A stretch of DNA of 6,066 bases from CAZNNH01 sp964574335 (GTDB lineage: Bacteria; Acidobacteriota; Vicinamibacteria; Fen-336): contig CAZNNH010000262.1 of the NCBI GenBank assembly GCA_964574335.1, forward strand, positions 1 to 6,066. Reading direction: 5' to 3'. Shown piece after piece: positions 5,733 through 6,066 of this stretch. Within the stretch, counting starts at the first letter, position 1; every line of letters begins with the position of its first letter. The translations under genes and the position numbers were made by a program. A model generated the notes under the pieces. The model did no database searches, was not told the DNA's origin, and was given only the letters and a program-made list of their open reading frames with translations.

Positions 5733-6011
5733 TTGAGCCCTGAGCCGTCGCTGCTGAGCCCGAGCGGTTGCCTGAGCCCACGCGGCATCGAGGCCCTGCG
5801 GCGGTCGCCGCCCGGGCAGGCGCCGCCCGAGCTGGCCGCCCACGTCGCCGGCTGCGCCCACTGCCAGCAGCGTCTGCTGGAGAAGGACCAGCCCCGCTCC
5901 CCGCCGGGGAAGTCGCGAGCGGGTCCTTCATACCTGCGGCTGGCCCTGATCGCGATCGTGGGACTGCTGCTGGCCCTGGCCGCGCTTCTCCTCGGCCGGC
6001 TGCTCGGCTAG
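5733..6011 (+). CDS. Small anti-sigma-type zinc-finger protein with one C-terminal membrane helix
   Basis: This is a 92-residue protein. The N-terminal half matches the putative zinc-finger (zf-HC2/ZAS-like) pattern: CLS at Cys13, then His37-x3-Cys41-x2-Cys44 in ELAAHVAGCAHCQQRLL, giving all four expected zinc ligands. A basic, Pro-rich spacer (about 51-66) leads to a single hydrophobic helix (about 68-88, LRLALIAIVGLLLALAALLL) ending Gly-Arg-Leu-Leu-Gly, so the finger should face the cytoplasm. Family members often hold an ECF sigma factor at the membrane, but no sigma gene is in the window, and such tail-anchored mini-fingers can have other roles. The TTG at 5733 is the best start because an upstream GTG at 5631 would overlap the opposite-strand gene. 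It lacks a clear ribosome site, so the start is uncertain. It is divergent from the hypothetical gene. Confidence 0.68.
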   Translation: MSPEPSLLSPSGCLSPRGIEALRRSPPGQAPPELAAHVAGCAHCQQRLLEKDQPRSPPGKSRAGPSYLRLALIAIVGLLLALAALLLGRLLG

Positions 6012-6066
6012 GCCGAAGTTCCCCGGCCCAGTAGTCGGTAAGTAGCTGCGTCCTTGTGAGATGGCA

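Noticed and set aside
6012..6066. Start of another plus-strand gene at the ATG at 6061
   Set aside because: Only two codons are visible and there is no ribosome site, so it cannot be supported.

Overview
The window is a G+C-rich bacterial segment, about two thirds G+C or more by eye, with tightly packed genes, short intergenic gaps and several GTG/TTG starts. The gene content is a fused 2-oxoacid:ferredoxin oxidoreductase beta-gamma subunit, a small Cys-rich lipoprotein, an alanine-dehydrogenase-like protein coupled to a CoA-transferase, a PIG-L-like protein and a mini zinc-finger membrane protein. This suggests a chromosomal fragment from a soil or subsurface bacterium of the myxobacterial/deltaproteobacterial kind or a similar high-GC phylum. 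That placement is inferred from remembered family resemblance and is not proven here. No RNA gene, CRISPR array, insertion sequence or phage gene was seen.

Layout. (1) Positions 1-1064, plus strand: the 3' part of a 2-oxoacid:acceptor oxidoreductase in which the thiamine-pyrophosphate (beta) module is fused to the gamma module; its 5' end lies outside the window. (2) Positions 1156-1548, minus strand: a 130-residue lipoprotein, converging on gene 1 across a GC-rich hairpin. (3) Positions 1680-4102, minus strand: a two-gene operon whose first gene is an alanine dehydrogenase/PNT-family protein and whose second, overlapping it by ATGA, is an acetyl-CoA hydrolase/4-hydroxybutyrate CoA-transferase family enzyme. 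(4) Positions 4226-5146, plus strand: a PIG-L-family protein, divergent from the operon. (5) Positions 5166-5669, minus strand: an uncharacterised soluble protein, converging on the PIG-L gene across a perfect 16-bp palindrome. (6) Positions 5733-6011, plus strand: a 92-residue protein with an anti-sigma-type zinc finger and one C-terminal membrane helix. The last 55 bases hold nothing I can identify.

How the genes may work together. The oxidoreductase (2-oxoacid to acyl-CoA plus reduced ferredoxin), the alanine-dehydrogenase-like protein (amino acid to 2-oxoacid, if active) and the CoA-transferase (moving CoA between carboxylic acids) fit a theme of amino-acid/organic-acid catabolism. Only the last two are physically linked as an operon. 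The most notable points are that two enzyme-family proteins on either side of one divergent intergenic region lack family-defining active-site residues. The PIG-L-like protein has His-Ala-Glu-Thr where the family has His-x-Asp-Asp. The alanine-dehydrogenase-like protein lacks the usual substrate-binding Lys and catalytic His. I did not find a clearly new defence or mobile system.
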